A DNA stretch of 40,404 nt, from assembly GCF_004614165.1 (NCBI RefSeq), contig NZ_SPVG01000134.1:1-40404 (forward strand), read 5' to 3'. Shown piece after piece: positions 16,694 to 25,251 of the stretch (the stretch's first letter is position 1; each line of letters begins with the position of its first letter). This DNA comes from Duganella callida. GTDB lineage: Bacteria > Pseudomonadota > Gammaproteobacteria > Burkholderiales > Burkholderiaceae_D. The translations under genes and the position numbers were made by a program. The notes beneath the pieces are model-generated. The model had not been told where the DNA came from and made no database searches. It saw only the letters and a program-made list of their open reading frames with translations.

Positions 16694-16802
16694 AAGCCGA
16701 TTCGCATGTAGCGTAATGTTGCAATCACAAAGCTGAGCACCTTACCGCAGCCTGCCGTCGCATAATTGGCGCTCGACAACAAGTCACCGAGACGGAGCGT
16801 CC

Positions 16803-18146
16803 ATGTTCATTCCCCGCATTTCCCGCCGCTTGGCGGTGCTGGCCGCGATCGGCATCGCCGGCCAGGTATTTGCCGCTGACGAGATCCCGCCATCCACCTG
16901 GGTGGACAAGGACACCGGCCACCGCGTCTGGCGCCTGACGCCCGAGCCTGATTCTGGTTCGCTCTACTTCAACTACACGGCCATCACGCCCGACGGCAAG
17001 TGGATGGTGTACAACGCGCCCGATGGCATCCATGGCCTGGACCTGACCACCCGCAAGACGAAGCTGGTGGTGCCCAACCACGGCAACCGCATGGCGGCGC
17101 GCACCATCGCGGTGGGCCGCAAATCGAATGTGGTGTTTTACCTGAGCGACGATCCGGCGACCAAAATCACCTCGATCAACCGCGCCAACTTCGACACCGG
17201 CGTGAGCGAAAAGCTCGTCGATCTGCCGGCCGGCCACCGGGTCGACAGCATCAACGCCGACGATACGCTGGCCGCCGGCACCTACGAGATCAAGCCGTCC
17301 GCCAAAGCCGGCCAGGGCGCGCCGGGCGGTCCGCTGATCCAGCCGCGCAACAAGGGCGAGATGATGGAGCAGCGCCTGGCCGCGCGCATCCCGCTGGTGC
17401 TGTTCACGATCAATCTGCAAACCGGCAAGGAAACCCAGTTGCTGCAGTCGACAGACTGGATCAATCACCTGCTGTTCTCGCCCTCCGATCCGACGCTGCT
17501 GATGTATTGTCACGAAGGCCCATGGCAGAAGGTGGACCGCATCTGGACCATCCGCACCGACGGCTCGGACAATACGCTGATCCACCGCCGCACCATGGCG
17601 ATGGAAATCGCCGGCCACGAGTTCTGGGGTCAGGACGGCAAGACGGTCTGGTACGACTGGCAGTATCCGAAGGGCGCGACGTTCTACGTGGCCGGCTACA
17701 ACCTCGAAACCAGGCAGCGCACCGCCTATCAGACCGAGCGCAATGACTGGTCGATCCACTTCAACGTGTCGGCCGACGGCAAACTGTTTGCCGGCGATGG
17801 TGGCGATTCGGGACAGGTCGCGCGCGCGCCGGATGGTCAGTGGGTGGTGCTGCTCAAGCCGCAGTCGGTGCTGGGCCAGGGCGCGATCAACGACAAGGAC
17901 TTCTGGCAGCCGGGCGTGTTCAAGCCGGAGCGGCTGGTGAACATGGCGCATCACGATTATCGCCTGGAGCCGAATGTGCGCTTCACGCCGGATCAGAAGC
18001 TGGTAGTGTTCCGCTCGAATATGTTCGGCCCCACCTATGTGCTGGGCGTCGAGGTGGACAAGGCGCCCGCCGGTGCGACCGATGTGATGTCAACGCCGGA
18101 ACTGGCCGCCCGCTTCAAGCCGCAGAAGCCGACACCAACGCATTGA
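16803..18146 (+). CDS. Oligogalacturonate lyase (PL22), exported
   Basis: 447 residues with signal peptide about 1-24 (VFAAD). PL22 enzymes cleave short oligogalacturonides by beta-elimination into keto-deoxyuronates. The seven-bladed beta-propeller pattern is visible through repeated blade motifs (TPDGKWMVYNAP, SADGKLFAGDGG, TPDQKLVVF). Conserved blocks include GHRVWRLTP near the N-terminus, GHEFWGQDGKTVWYDWQYPKGA, and NMAHHDYRLEPNVRFTPD, which holds the His cluster that binds manganese in characterised family members. Classic Ogl is cytoplasmic; the signal peptide here places this enzyme in the periplasm. It stands alone on the plus strand, 3.9 kb from gudD, with no kdu or pel genes in view. 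Confidence 0.88.
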   Translation: MFIPRISRRLAVLAAIGIAGQVFAADEIPPSTWVDKDTGHRVWRLTPEPDSGSLYFNYTAITPDGKWMVYNAPDGIHGLDLTTRKTKLVVPNHGNRMAARTIAVGRKSNVVFYLSDDPATKITSINRANFDTGVSEKLVDLPAGHRVDSINADDTLAAGTYEIKPSAKAGQGAPGGPLIQPRNKGEMMEQRLAARIPLVLFTINLQTGKETQLLQSTDWINHLLFSPSDPTLLMYCHEGPWQKVDRIWTIRTDGSDNTLIHRRTMAMEIAGHEFWGQDGKTVWYDWQYPKGATFYVAGYNLETRQRTAYQTERNDWSIHFNVSADGKLFAGDGGDSGQVARAPDGQWVVLLKPQSVLGQGAINDKDFWQPGVFKPERLVNMAHHDYRLEPNVRFTPDQKLVVFRSNMFGPTYVLGVEVDKAPAGATDVMSTPELAARFKPQKPTPTH

Positions 18147-18223
18147 GCATCGGTGGCTGGCGGGATGGGGCATGACGGCAGTGGTATATTGTCGCCGTTC
18201 TTCATCCTGCCCTAGTCATACCG

Positions 18224-19288
18224 ATGATCACCCTTCCCCTGCCCGGCCTGCACGCGCGCGATGTGCGCCGCATTGGCGACCATGCCGCCGCCGCCGAGGC
18301 CCGCCGTTTTCTCCATCCGGTCCAGCAAGCGCTGCTGCATCGCCGTGGGTGGCTGAAGATGCTGGCGCCGCGTTCGTGCGGCGGTGCCGAACTGCCCTTG
18401 CCGGATGTGGTGCGGCTGGAAGAAGCGGTAGCATCCATCGATGGCAGCATGGGCTGGGTGCTGACGCTGTGCGCGGGCGCCGGCTGGTTTGCCGGTTTCC
18501 TGCCGCCGCCGATCGCGGCCGATATCATGCACACCCGGCGCGTCTGCGTAGCCGGCAGCGGCGCCCCTACCGGTTACGCCGAGCAGGAAGGCGATGGCTA
18601 CCGCATCAGCGGCAGCTGGGACTACGCCAGCGGTGCTCCCATGGGCACGCACTTTACGCTGAATGCGGTGTTGCGCAAGGACGGGCAGCCGATGCTGGAT
18701 GCATCAGGCCAGCCTTCGATCCGCGCCTTCATCGTGCCGGTGCGGCATGTGTCGATCACCCCGTCGTGGTCCACCATCGGCATGCGCGCCACTGCGACGC
18801 ATCGTTATGCCATCGATGGCGCCTGGGTGCCGAAGGAGCATGGTTTCACCATTGCGCCGGAAGCGGCGACGGCGGACGGGCCGCTGTACCGCTTCCCCTT
18901 CATGTCGCTGGCTTACGTCACGCTGGCCGCCAACATCGCCGGGATGGCCGCACATTTTCTGCGTCTCGCATCGGATCTTGTGGGAAGACGCCAGGACAAC
19001 GCGTCCGCGATGCTGTCCGATAAAATGCATCAGTTGGCGCAGAAACGAGAGCACTTCTATCAAGCCCTGGACCGGTGCTGGAAACTGGTCGAGCAAGGTA
19101 GGACGCTGGCAAGCCAGGACATGGATGCGATACGCGCCACCTCTCTTGCCCTGGTCGCGATCTCGCGCTGTGCGGTTGATGAGCTGTATCCCTACTGCGG
19201 CCTATATGCCGCCCGTGAAGACACCGACATCAACCGCGTCTGGCGCGACTTCCATACGGCGATCCAGCATAAATTGTTCACAGCCTGA
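18224..19288 (+). CDS. Acyl-CoA-dehydrogenase-like flavoprotein
   Basis: 354 residues, shorter than a typical acyl-CoA dehydrogenase (about 380-400). The order of elements fits the superfamily: helical N-terminal domain (LKMLAPRSCGGAELPLPDVVRLEEAVASIDGSMGW), a middle beta domain (GSGAPTGYAEQEGDGYRISGSWDYASG, then SITPSWSTIGMRATATHRYAIDGAWVP), and a C-terminal four-helix domain. The middle domain resembles flavin-dependent group D monooxygenases and desulfurases as much as true dehydrogenases. No catalytic glutamate can be placed with confidence. It would act on an acyl or aromatic substrate with FAD or FMN; which one is unknown. TATATT at 18185-18190 is a possible -10. A long hairpin follows the stop directly. 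Confidence 0.78.
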   Translation: MITLPLPGLHARDVRRIGDHAAAAEARRFLHPVQQALLHRRGWLKMLAPRSCGGAELPLPDVVRLEEAVASIDGSMGWVLTLCAGAGWFAGFLPPPIAADIMHTRRVCVAGSGAPTGYAEQEGDGYRISGSWDYASGAPMGTHFTLNAVLRKDGQPMLDASGQPSIRAFIVPVRHVSITPSWSTIGMRATATHRYAIDGAWVPKEHGFTIAPEAATADGPLYRFPFMSLAYVTLAANIAGMAAHFLRLASDLVGRRQDNASAMLSDKMHQLAQKREHFYQALDRCWKLVEQGRTLASQDMDAIRATSLALVAISRCAVDELYPYCGLYAAREDTDINRVWRDFHTAIQHKLFTA

Positions 19289-19323
19289 ATCTTCCCGTTC
19301 GCGCGTGGTCGAACGTTGAAGAT
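19289..19323. terminator. Imperfect hairpin after the flavoprotein gene
   Basis: ATCTTC + CGTTCG (19289-19301) pair with CGAACG + GAAGAT (19310-19323), with small bulges and an 8-base loop. It starts one base after the TGA. There is no T-tract, so it may be a factor-dependent end or an mRNA stabiliser between convergent genes. Confidence 0.45.
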
Positions 19324-19402
19324 CACCCGGCGGGAGATCGCCATGGCCATCAAATTCGCTGCAAACGTCATTCATTGCAGCGCTGTTGCTGAAGCTGATG
19401 CT

Positions 19403-19957
19403 TTAGTTCGCCGGATGGCTGGGATTCCACAGCTTCACTTTGGACTTCTTCTCGTAGCCCTTGCCCTTGGGGTAGCCCACCAGTTCCAGTTCCGAGCCCC
19501 ATGGCGACAGGAAGTGCACCCAGGTTTCGCCTTCGGTATCGCCGCTGGTCATGGTCATCGGCTCGCCAATAATGGTGATGCCTTTCGATTTCAGATACGC
19601 CACGCCGGCTTTCACATCATCAGTGTAAAACGCGATGTGCGACGCGCCGATGTCTTCCGCCTTCGGCATCACCGTGCTGCCGTTCGACTTCTTGTACTCG
19701 AACAGTTCGATGTTGGAGCCGTGACCGCAACGCAGCATGGTCAGCGACAGACTCTCGGCGCGCGGCGCCATGTTGAACGGGCCGATATGGGTGACCGGTT
19801 CGCAGCCGAAGGTGGACGAGAAGAAGTCGATAGCCTGCTGCATGTCCGGCACATTGACGCCGACGTGGTCGACGCCCGCGGACTTGATGCCTGCTCCCTG
19901 GGCTGCGCCGCCCAGGCTCAATACGATCGCGGTGAATACCGCAGCGATGGTTTTCAT
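19403..19957 (-). CDS. VOC-superfamily (glyoxalase-like) protein, exported
   Basis: 184 residues with a signal peptide (about 1-21). Two beta-alpha-beta-beta-beta modules form a glyoxalase/dioxygenase fold: AGVDHVGVNVPDMQQAIDFFSSTFG, then IELFEYKK, SHIAFYTDDVKAGVAYLKSKG and WVHFLSPWGSELELVGYP. Candidate metal ligands are the His of DHVGVNV, the Glu of NIELFE, the His of SHIAFY and the Glu of ELELVG, so a metal site looks possible. An exported VOC protein is unusual, as most are cytoplasmic. It is third in the SDR/NTF2-like operon, 11 bases after the NTF2-like gene, with AAAGGAAA as ribosome-binding site. The substrate is unknown. Confidence 0.85.
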   Translation of the reverse strand: MKTIAAVFTAIVLSLGGAAQGAGIKSAGVDHVGVNVPDMQQAIDFFSSTFGCEPVTHIGPFNMAPRAESLSLTMLRCGHGSNIELFEYKKSNGSTVMPKAEDIGASHIAFYTDDVKAGVAYLKSKGITIIGEPMTMTSGDTEGETWVHFLSPWGSELELVGYPKGKGYEKKSKVKLWNPSHPAN

Positions 19958-19968
19958 GTTGGTTTCCT

Positions 19969-20388
19969 TTACTTTTTATCGATGAATACGCGCAGGCTCG
20001 AAAGCTTGCCGTCCTTGATGGTGAAGATGTCTTCACCATGCACCTGGCCCGGATTGTCCTTCGGCCCGTAGCTCCAGGTGACGCGGCCGATGCCGTGGTT
20101 CCAGGCCACAGGATCGGGCCGGAACGCGAAGCCCGGGTGGTCGGCCTGAACCCGTGCGATCAGGTGCGCCAGGCTGGCATAGCCGACCGCCATGTCGCCG
20201 TAATCGGCCACCATCACATCGGCGGTGTACACCTGAGCGAATTTGCTGTCCCAATGCTCCGGATTGCGGTCGCCCCAGAGTTCGAAGTGACGGTTGATCA
20301 GTTGCTGCGCAACCGCCACCTCGTCGCTCTGTTGTGCATGGGCCAGGGATGCCGCCAGCATGGCCCCGATTGCGATCAGTTTTTTCAT
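19969..20388 (-). CDS. NTF2/SnoaL-like protein, exported
   Basis: 139 residues with a signal peptide (about 1-18, AHAQQ). The mature part reads as a cone-shaped NTF2-like fold: VAQQLINRHFELWGDRNPEHWDSKFAQVYTADV, VGYASLAHLIARVQADHPGF, then the strands WSYGPKDN, GEDIFTIKDGKLSSLRVFID. Members of this fold include isomerases, dehydratases and simple ligand binders, and there is no decisive catalytic pair. The ATG at 20388 follows the SDR stop by two bases; the reading frame continues upstream through the SDR region but that part is not coding. Export together with the VOC protein suggests both act on the same periplasmic compound. Confidence 0.83.
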   Translation of the reverse strand: MKKLIAIGAMLAASLAHAQQSDEVAVAQQLINRHFELWGDRNPEHWDSKFAQVYTADVMVADYGDMAVGYASLAHLIARVQADHPGFAFRPDPVAWNHGIGRVTWSYGPKDNPGQVHGEDIFTIKDGKLSSLRVFIDKK

Positions 20389-20390
20389 GA

Positions 20391-21140
20391 TCACACCTGC
20401 GCCATGCCGCCATCGACGAACAGTTCGGCGCCGTTGATGAAGCTCGCCGCATCGGATGCCAGGAAGGCCACGGTCTTGCCGATTTCCTCCGGCTCGCCCA
20501 GCCGCGCCAGCGGCACTTGCGACGCCAGGTAATCGAACAGGCCCTGACGCGCTTCGTCCGGCACCAGGCCGCCCAGGCCCGGCGTGCGGATCGGGCCGGG
20601 GCTGACGACGTTGATGCGGATGCCGCGCTCTTTCAGGTCCAGCGCCCACGAACGGGCAAAGTTGCGCACCGCAGCCTTGCTGGCGCTGTAGACGCTGAAG
20701 GCGGCCGTGCCCTGGATCGAGGTGGTGGAGCCGGTCAGTATCACCGAGGCGCCGTCAGCCAGCAGCGGCAGGGCTTTCTGCACGGTGAACAGCACGCCGC
20801 GCACATTGGTGCCGAAGATGCGGTCGAAGTGTTCTTCGGTGATTGCGCCCAGCGGCTGCATGTCGCCGCCGCCGGCGTTGGCGAACAGGATGTCCAGTTT
20901 GCCGGCGCTCTTGGCGATCTGCGCGTAGACCGCGTCCAGGTCAGACAGTACCGATGCGTCGGCGCGGATGCCGGTGGCAGTGCCGCCGATGGCCGCGACG
21001 GCGGCGTCGAGTTCCGCCTGGCGGCGGCCGGTGATGAACACGCGCGCGCCTTGTGCGGCCAGTTCCTGTGCCGTTGCCAGGCCGATGCCGGTGGTGCCAC
21101 CGGTGACCAGAGCGATCTTGCCATTCAGTTGCTTGCTCAT
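20391..21140 (-). CDS. Short-chain dehydrogenase/reductase
   Basis: 249 residues, the classical SDR length. The NAD(P) motif TGGTTGIG is at about 13-20. The GRR at 38-40 after the second strand hints at NADP preference. NAG is at 88-90. The catalytic Ser is in LTGSTTS (138 or 141), and Tyr151 and Lys155 are in the YSASK motif. The C-terminal end, [12 protein letters not shown], is typical of 3-oxoacyl-reductase-like members. The start at 21140 is supported by AAGGAG; a longer frame to 21233 has none. It is first gene of the operon with the exported NTF2-like and VOC genes and divergent from a LysR regulator. Confidence 0.94.
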   Translation of the reverse strand: MSKQLNGKIALVTGGTTGIGLATAQELAAQGARVFITGRRQAELDAAVAAIGGTATGIRADASVLSDLDAVYAQIAKSAGKLDILFANAGGGDMQPLGAITEEHFDRIFGTNVRGVLFTVQKALPLLADGASVILTGSTTSIQGTAAFSVYSASKAAVRNFARSWALDLKERGIRINVVSPGPIRTPGLGGLVPDEARQGLFDYLASQVPLARLGEPEEIGKTVAFLASDAASFINGAELFVDGGMAQV

Positions 21141-21201
21141 GATGTTCTCCTTGAATTGGTTGGATATGCGTTGTGCATGAGCGAACTTTACGCCTCTGGT
21201 C

Positions 21202-21230
21202 TTTATTAAAAAAGTGTGTAAAATTAAAAT
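21202..21230 (+). promoter_or_regulatory. Promoter of the LysR gene and AT-rich divergent control region
   Basis: TTTATT (21202-21207), a 17-base spacer and TAAAAT (21225-21230). This AT-rich patch stands out between the divergent SDR and LysR genes and is the natural place for the regulator to bind and control both directions. Confidence 0.5.
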
Positions 21231-21257
21231 CACTATCTACGTACATGGATAATCAGG

Positions 21258-22166
21258 ATGAATCAGCTGATGGCGATACGGGCCTTTGCCCGGGTGGTGG
21301 AGGCAGGCAGTTTTACCAAGGCGGCGGATTCGCTGGATATGCCCAATGCGACGCTGAGCAAGATGGTGCAGGAGCTGGAAGCGCATCTGGGCGTGCGCCT
21401 GCTGCAGCGGACCACGCGCCGCGTGACGGTGACGCCGGAAGGCCAGCACTATTACGAGAAGACCGGCCTGATTCTGCGCGATCTGGAAGACATCGACACG
21501 TCGTTCAACATCGCCCGCAGCAAACCGCGCGGCCATCTGCGCATCGACATCGGCAGCTCGACCGCCAGCGACGTGCTCATCCCGCTGCTGCCCGACTTCA
21601 TGGCGCGCTATCCCGACATCCGGATCGATCTGGGCGTGTCCGACCGTTCGGCGGACCTGATCAGCGATAACATCGATTGCGTGATACGCGGCGGTGCGCT
21701 GGACAACTCATCGCTGATCGGCCGCCAGATCGGCCTGGCCGAGATGGTAACCTGCGCCACGCCGGCCTACCTCAAACAATACGGCGTGCCCGCTTATCCG
21801 GAGGAGCTGAAGAACGGTCACAAACTGGTGAGCTATGTGGTGTCGCTGAACGGCAGGGCGATGCCGTTCCGCTTCCTGTGCGATGGCGAGAAGACCGAGA
21901 TCAAGACCGAGCATCGCGTCGGCGTCAACGAGAGCAATGCCCACCTGGCGGCGGGACTGGCGGGGCTGGGCATCATCCAGACCTTCCGCTACGCCGCCAG
22001 CCCGGCGCTCAAGGATGGCACGCTGGTGGAAATCCTGAAAAAGTGGCGGCCGGCGCCCTACCCCTTCCACGTGGTCTACCCGCATAACCGCCACCTCACG
22101 CACCGGCTGCGGGTCTTCATCGACTGGCTGGTGGAGACACTGCCCCAGCGTCTCAACTCAGCCTAG
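21258..22166 (+). CDS. LysR-family transcriptional regulator
   Basis: 302 residues. The N-terminal winged helix-turn-helix (1-60) reads [23 protein letters not shown] with [24 protein letters not shown] linker helix ([11 protein letters not shown]) follows, then the LysR substrate-binding domain (about 90-295; [54 protein letters not shown]). The DCVIRGG and lack of a C-terminal extension place it with the large group that regulates neighbouring SDR or redox genes. The target is most likely the divergent SDR/NTF2/VOC operon. Its 3' end overlaps the convergent gudD gene by 9 bases. Confidence 0.95.
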   Translation: MNQLMAIRAFARVVEAGSFTKAADSLDMPNATLSKMVQELEAHLGVRLLQRTTRRVTVTPEGQHYYEKTGLILRDLEDIDTSFNIARSKPRGHLRIDIGSSTASDVLIPLLPDFMARYPDIRIDLGVSDRSADLISDNIDCVIRGGALDNSSLIGRQIGLAEMVTCATPAYLKQYGVPAYPEELKNGHKLVSYVVSLNGRAMPFRFLCDGEKTEIKTEHRVGVNESNAHLAAGLAGLGIIQTFRYAASPALKDGTLVEILKKWRPAPYPFHVVYPHNRHLTHRLRVFIDWLVETLPQRLNSA

Positions 22167-23519
22167 GCTCGGGCGCTTGGGCGAGTAGGTCCAGCCGGGC
22201 ACCAGGTAGCGCATGGCGATGGCGTCGTCGCGCGCGGTGGTGGCGACTTTCTTGTACAACTCGTGGGCCGCGCTGATGCGGTCCATATCCGGTTCGATGC
22301 CCAGTCCCGGCGCCTGCGGCACCTGCACCTCGCCGCCGACGATCTGCAGCGGCTCGCGCGTCAGGCGCTCCTGGCCTTCCTGCCAGATCCAGTGCGTGTC
22401 GATGGCGGTGATCTTGCCCGGCGCGGCGGCGGCGGCGTGCGTGAACATGGCCAGCGAAACGTCGAAGTGGTTGTTCGAGTGCGAGCCCCAGGTCAGTCCC
22501 CATTGCTCGCACAGCTGCGCCAGACGCACGGAACCCTGCATGGTCCAGAAGTGCGGATCGGCCAGCGGAATATCGACTGCGCCCAACAGGTGCGAGTGCG
22601 CCATCTGGCGCCAGTCGGTGGCAACCATGTTGGTGGCGGTCGGGATGCCGGTGGCGCGGCGGAATTCCGCCATGATCTCACGGCCCGAATAGCCGTTCTC
22701 CGGACCACACGGGTCTTCCGCGTAGGCCAGGATGTGTCCCTGACCGCGGCATAATTCGATCGCCTCGCGCAGCGACCAGGCGCCGTTCGGGTCCAGCGTC
22801 ACGCGCGATTCCGGATAGCGCTTCTTGATCGCGGCGATGGCCTCCATCTCCACCGCGCCCGGCATCACGCCGCCCTTCAGCTTGAAGTCCTTGAAGCCGT
22901 ATTTGTCCACCGTGGCTTCCGCCAGTTCGACGATGGCGGCCGGCGTCATTGCTTCCTGATTGCGGCGCGCATACCAGCCGCTGGCGCCGTCGCCGCTCAG
23001 GTAACCCAGATCGGTGCGCTGGCGGTCGCCGATGTAGAACAGATAGGCCAGCATCGGCACGCTGTCGCGCTGCTGCCCAGCCCCCAGCAGTTCGCACACC
23101 GGAACCCCCAGATGCTGTCCCAGAAGATCGAGCAGCGGCGCTTCCACCGCGGTCACCACGTTATCGAGACGCAGGTTGATTTCGTGCGGCTGCTTCAACA
23201 CCTCGGCCTCGGCGGCGGACGTCACCTGGTGATGGCCGCCGATCGCCGCGCGGATGCTGTTCAGGGTGCGGTTGTAGCGGCCGATCTGCGTGCCCACCAC
23301 CAGCGGAATGGCACGCTCGAGCGCCGCCAGGATGCCGGCGCCGCCCGGCACTTCGCCGATGCCGGTATGGCCCGAACTATCCTTCAGCAGCACCAGGTTG
23401 CGCGTGAAGAAAGGCGCATGCGCACCGCACAGATTGAGCAGCATGCTGTCGTAGCCTGCCACCGGGATGACCTGCATCTCGGTCACGACCGGGCTGCCGT
23501 TGTGTGTCTTCTGATTCAT
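22158..23519 (-). CDS. gudD: Glucarate dehydratase
   Basis: 453 residues (E. coli GudD 446). It is an enolase-superfamily enzyme that dehydrates D-glucarate to 5-keto-4-deoxyglucarate in the cytoplasm. The base motif KLK is Lys213/Lys215 in [10 protein letters not shown]. Metal-site strands are seen at [19 protein letters not shown] and [10 protein letters not shown]. The second base is His347 in [15 protein letters not shown], identical in pattern to the E. coli signature. A GAGG-like AGGATC precedes the ATG. It follows the GH35 gene with a 14-base gap. Glucarate can arise from glucuronate oxidation, which ties it to uronate polysaccharide use; no garD, kdgD or uxuAB gene is present. Confidence 0.95.
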   Translation of the reverse strand: MNQKTHNGSPVVTEMQVIPVAGYDSMLLNLCGAHAPFFTRNLVLLKDSSGHTGIGEVPGGAGILAALERAIPLVVGTQIGRYNRTLNSIRAAIGGHHQVTSAAEAEVLKQPHEINLRLDNVVTAVEAPLLDLLGQHLGVPVCELLGAGQQRDSVPMLAYLFYIGDRQRTDLGYLSGDGASGWYARRNQEAMTPAAIVELAEATVDKYGFKDFKLKGGVMPGAVEMEAIAAIKKRYPESRVTLDPNGAWSLREAIELCRGQGHILAYAEDPCGPENGYSGREIMAEFRRATGIPTATNMVATDWRQMAHSHLLGAVDIPLADPHFWTMQGSVRLAQLCEQWGLTWGSHSNNHFDVSLAMFTHAAAAAPGKITAIDTHWIWQEGQERLTREPLQIVGGEVQVPQAPGLGIEPDMDRISAAHELYKKVATTARDDAIAMRYLVPGWTYSPKRPSLG

Positions 23520-23533
23520 GTTTGATCCTGATG

Positions 23534-25177
23534 TTAGCGATAGCGGTACAGTTTGACCCGCTGTATGGTGTAGGCATCGGCACGCAGGCCGATATGCCGG
23601 CCCTGGTGGGTTTCATCGCCGTTCATCCAGCGCCCTTCGCGCCAGCGGCCGTTCTGGTAGCTGCCTTCGACCGCCTTTTCGATGCCGACCTGCGCGCCGT
23701 CGGCGCCGGTAAAGTTGATGGTTAGTCCCTTTCCCGCCACGATAAATTCATCGTCGCCGGTCTGTATCACCAGACCGCCGCGGTTGCGCACCTCGGATGG
23801 CTCCAGCTTTTCCCACGGCGCGTTGAAGCTGACCTTGAGCGTGTAGCCGCCCATGTTCACCATCTGTGGCGCGGTGTCGACCACACCTTCGTACGACATC
23901 GGTGCCTTGAAGCCGTGCATGCGGCCGTTGCCCTGGTGCTGGTTGATCACTGGGCTGAGCTGCTTGAGCACGCGGTAGGCCTGCGGCAGCGAGTATTTGC
24001 CGTCCTTGACGTCATCGATGGCGAACGGCGAGAAGCCGAAGGCGTCATGCTCGCCGATGGCATAGAAGGCGTCGGCGCCGGCATCGGCACGGTCGGCCTG
24101 ATCCCCTTCGGGAACAAACAGCGGGTTGTCGGGCCGCTTGAACTGCCTGGCCCAATGCATGAAGTTGGGGAAGTAGGTGTCGATGGCGATCACGTCGACC
24201 GACGGTGCACCGGGCTTCCAGATATCGAACAGATGCGGCAGCGGGCCGGCGCTCGGATATTCGCCCGGACGCTTGCCGGGCCGGTTCAGCGCCACGTTCA
24301 CATACATCGGCAGCGGATAAGCGGCCTTGCCGGCCGCGGTCAGCGACTCGACAAACGCGGCGTAGTGCCACGCCTGGAATATCTCTTCCGTTTCGATGGT
24401 GTCGCCGAACACCTCGGCCCAGCTGCCGCCGGTGCGTGATCCTTGCGCTTCCCAGGCGGCGCGCACGCCCGGCTGCAGCGTGGCCTTGTGTGCGGCCAGA
24501 TACGACGTCAGCGCGGCAGGCACCGGCGCACGCCAGGCGGCGTTGGCGGCGGCGCTGTAGTCGCGCACTTCCGGCAGCATGCCGATCTCGTTTTCGACCT
24601 GCACCATCAGCACCGTGTGCCGGGTGTCGGCCTGCTTCAGGTGCGACAGCAGCGCGCGGAAGGCGGCGCTGTCGGCGGCCAGCGTGGCCGGCGCGAACGG
24701 TGTCAGGATTTCCTGCGGCACGCCGGCGCGCGTCCGAGCGCGCGGGAAGCGCTGGGTGTCTTTCTTCACCCACGCCGGCGCGTAGGTCGACATGGAATTC
24801 TTCCAGGCGCCGAACCACAGCAGCACCAGCCTGGTGTTGTGCGCGCGCGCCTGCTTCAGCATACCGTCCAGCACCGTGAAATCGAAACGGCCTTCCACCG
24901 GTTCGATCTGGTCCCACTCGACCGGCGCCAATACGGTGTTCACTTCCGCCGCGGCCAGCGCGGGCCACAGCGATTCCAGATAATCGAGACTGGAAGCGGA
25001 CGAATTATGCAGCTCGCCGCCCAACAGCAGGAAAGGTTGATCGTCGACGATCAATTGCGTCGCGCTACCCTGCTTGCGCAGGTACGGCGGCGTTGCCGCT
25101 TGCGCGGCGCCCAGGCCGACGGCCGCCAAAGCGATGGCGCAGGCGGCCGCGCTCACGCGGCGTTTGGTTGCACTCAT
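23534..25177 (-). CDS. GH35 beta-galactosidase-like glycosidase with DUF5597
   Basis: 547 residues with a signal peptide (about 1-27, AAQAA). The TIM-barrel domain begins [22 protein letters not shown], a GH35 feature. The acid/base is Glu197 in VQVENEIG and the probable nucleophile Glu357 in FVPEGDQ. The C-terminal part (about 430-547) is the DUF5597-type beta domain. It would remove terminal beta-galactose or related residues from oligosaccharides in the periplasm. The gene follows the TonB receptor but a strong terminator lies between them; AGGGAGAG overlaps that terminator's downstream edge. With gudD it forms a two-gene unit. Confidence 0.9.
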   Translation of the reverse strand: MSATKRRVSAAACAIALAAVGLGAAQAATPPYLRKQGSATQLIVDDQPFLLLGGELHNSSASSLDYLESLWPALAAAEVNTVLAPVEWDQIEPVEGRFDFTVLDGMLKQARAHNTRLVLLWFGAWKNSMSTYAPAWVKKDTQRFPRARTRAGVPQEILTPFAPATLAADSAAFRALLSHLKQADTRHTVLMVQVENEIGMLPEVRDYSAAANAAWRAPVPAALTSYLAAHKATLQPGVRAAWEAQGSRTGGSWAEVFGDTIETEEIFQAWHYAAFVESLTAAGKAAYPLPMYVNVALNRPGKRPGEYPSAGPLPHLFDIWKPGAPSVDVIAIDTYFPNFMHWARQFKRPDNPLFVPEGDQADRADAGADAFYAIGEHDAFGFSPFAIDDVKDGKYSLPQAYRVLKQLSPVINQHQGNGRMHGFKAPMSYEGVVDTAPQMVNMGGYTLKVSFNAPWEKLEPSEVRNRGGLVIQTGDDEFIVAGKGLTINFTGADGAQVGIEKAVEGSYQNGRWREGRWMNGDETHQGRHIGLRADAYTIQRVKLYRYR

Positions 25178-25187
25178 GGCTCTCCCT

Positions 25188-25215
25188 AAAAAAAACCGCC
25201 CCGTGATGGGGCGGT
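25188..25215 (-). terminator. Intrinsic terminator after the TonB receptor gene
   Basis: On the minus strand ACCGCCCC (25215-25208), loop ATCAC, GGGGCGGT (25202-25195) and a run of eight T (25195-25188). It sits 36 bases after the receptor stop and 10 bases before the GH35 start, so some read-through or a promoter within the receptor gene must serve GH35-gudD. Confidence 0.92.
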
Positions 25216-25251
25216 GTGAAAAGGCCCCATTACTGGAGACGGGCCAGACGA

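Noticed and set aside
15230-16800. Integrated element with att repeats at tRNA-Leu
   Set aside because: I looked for a second copy of the tRNA 3' end downstream and for an integrase and found neither, so only base composition and position support transfer.
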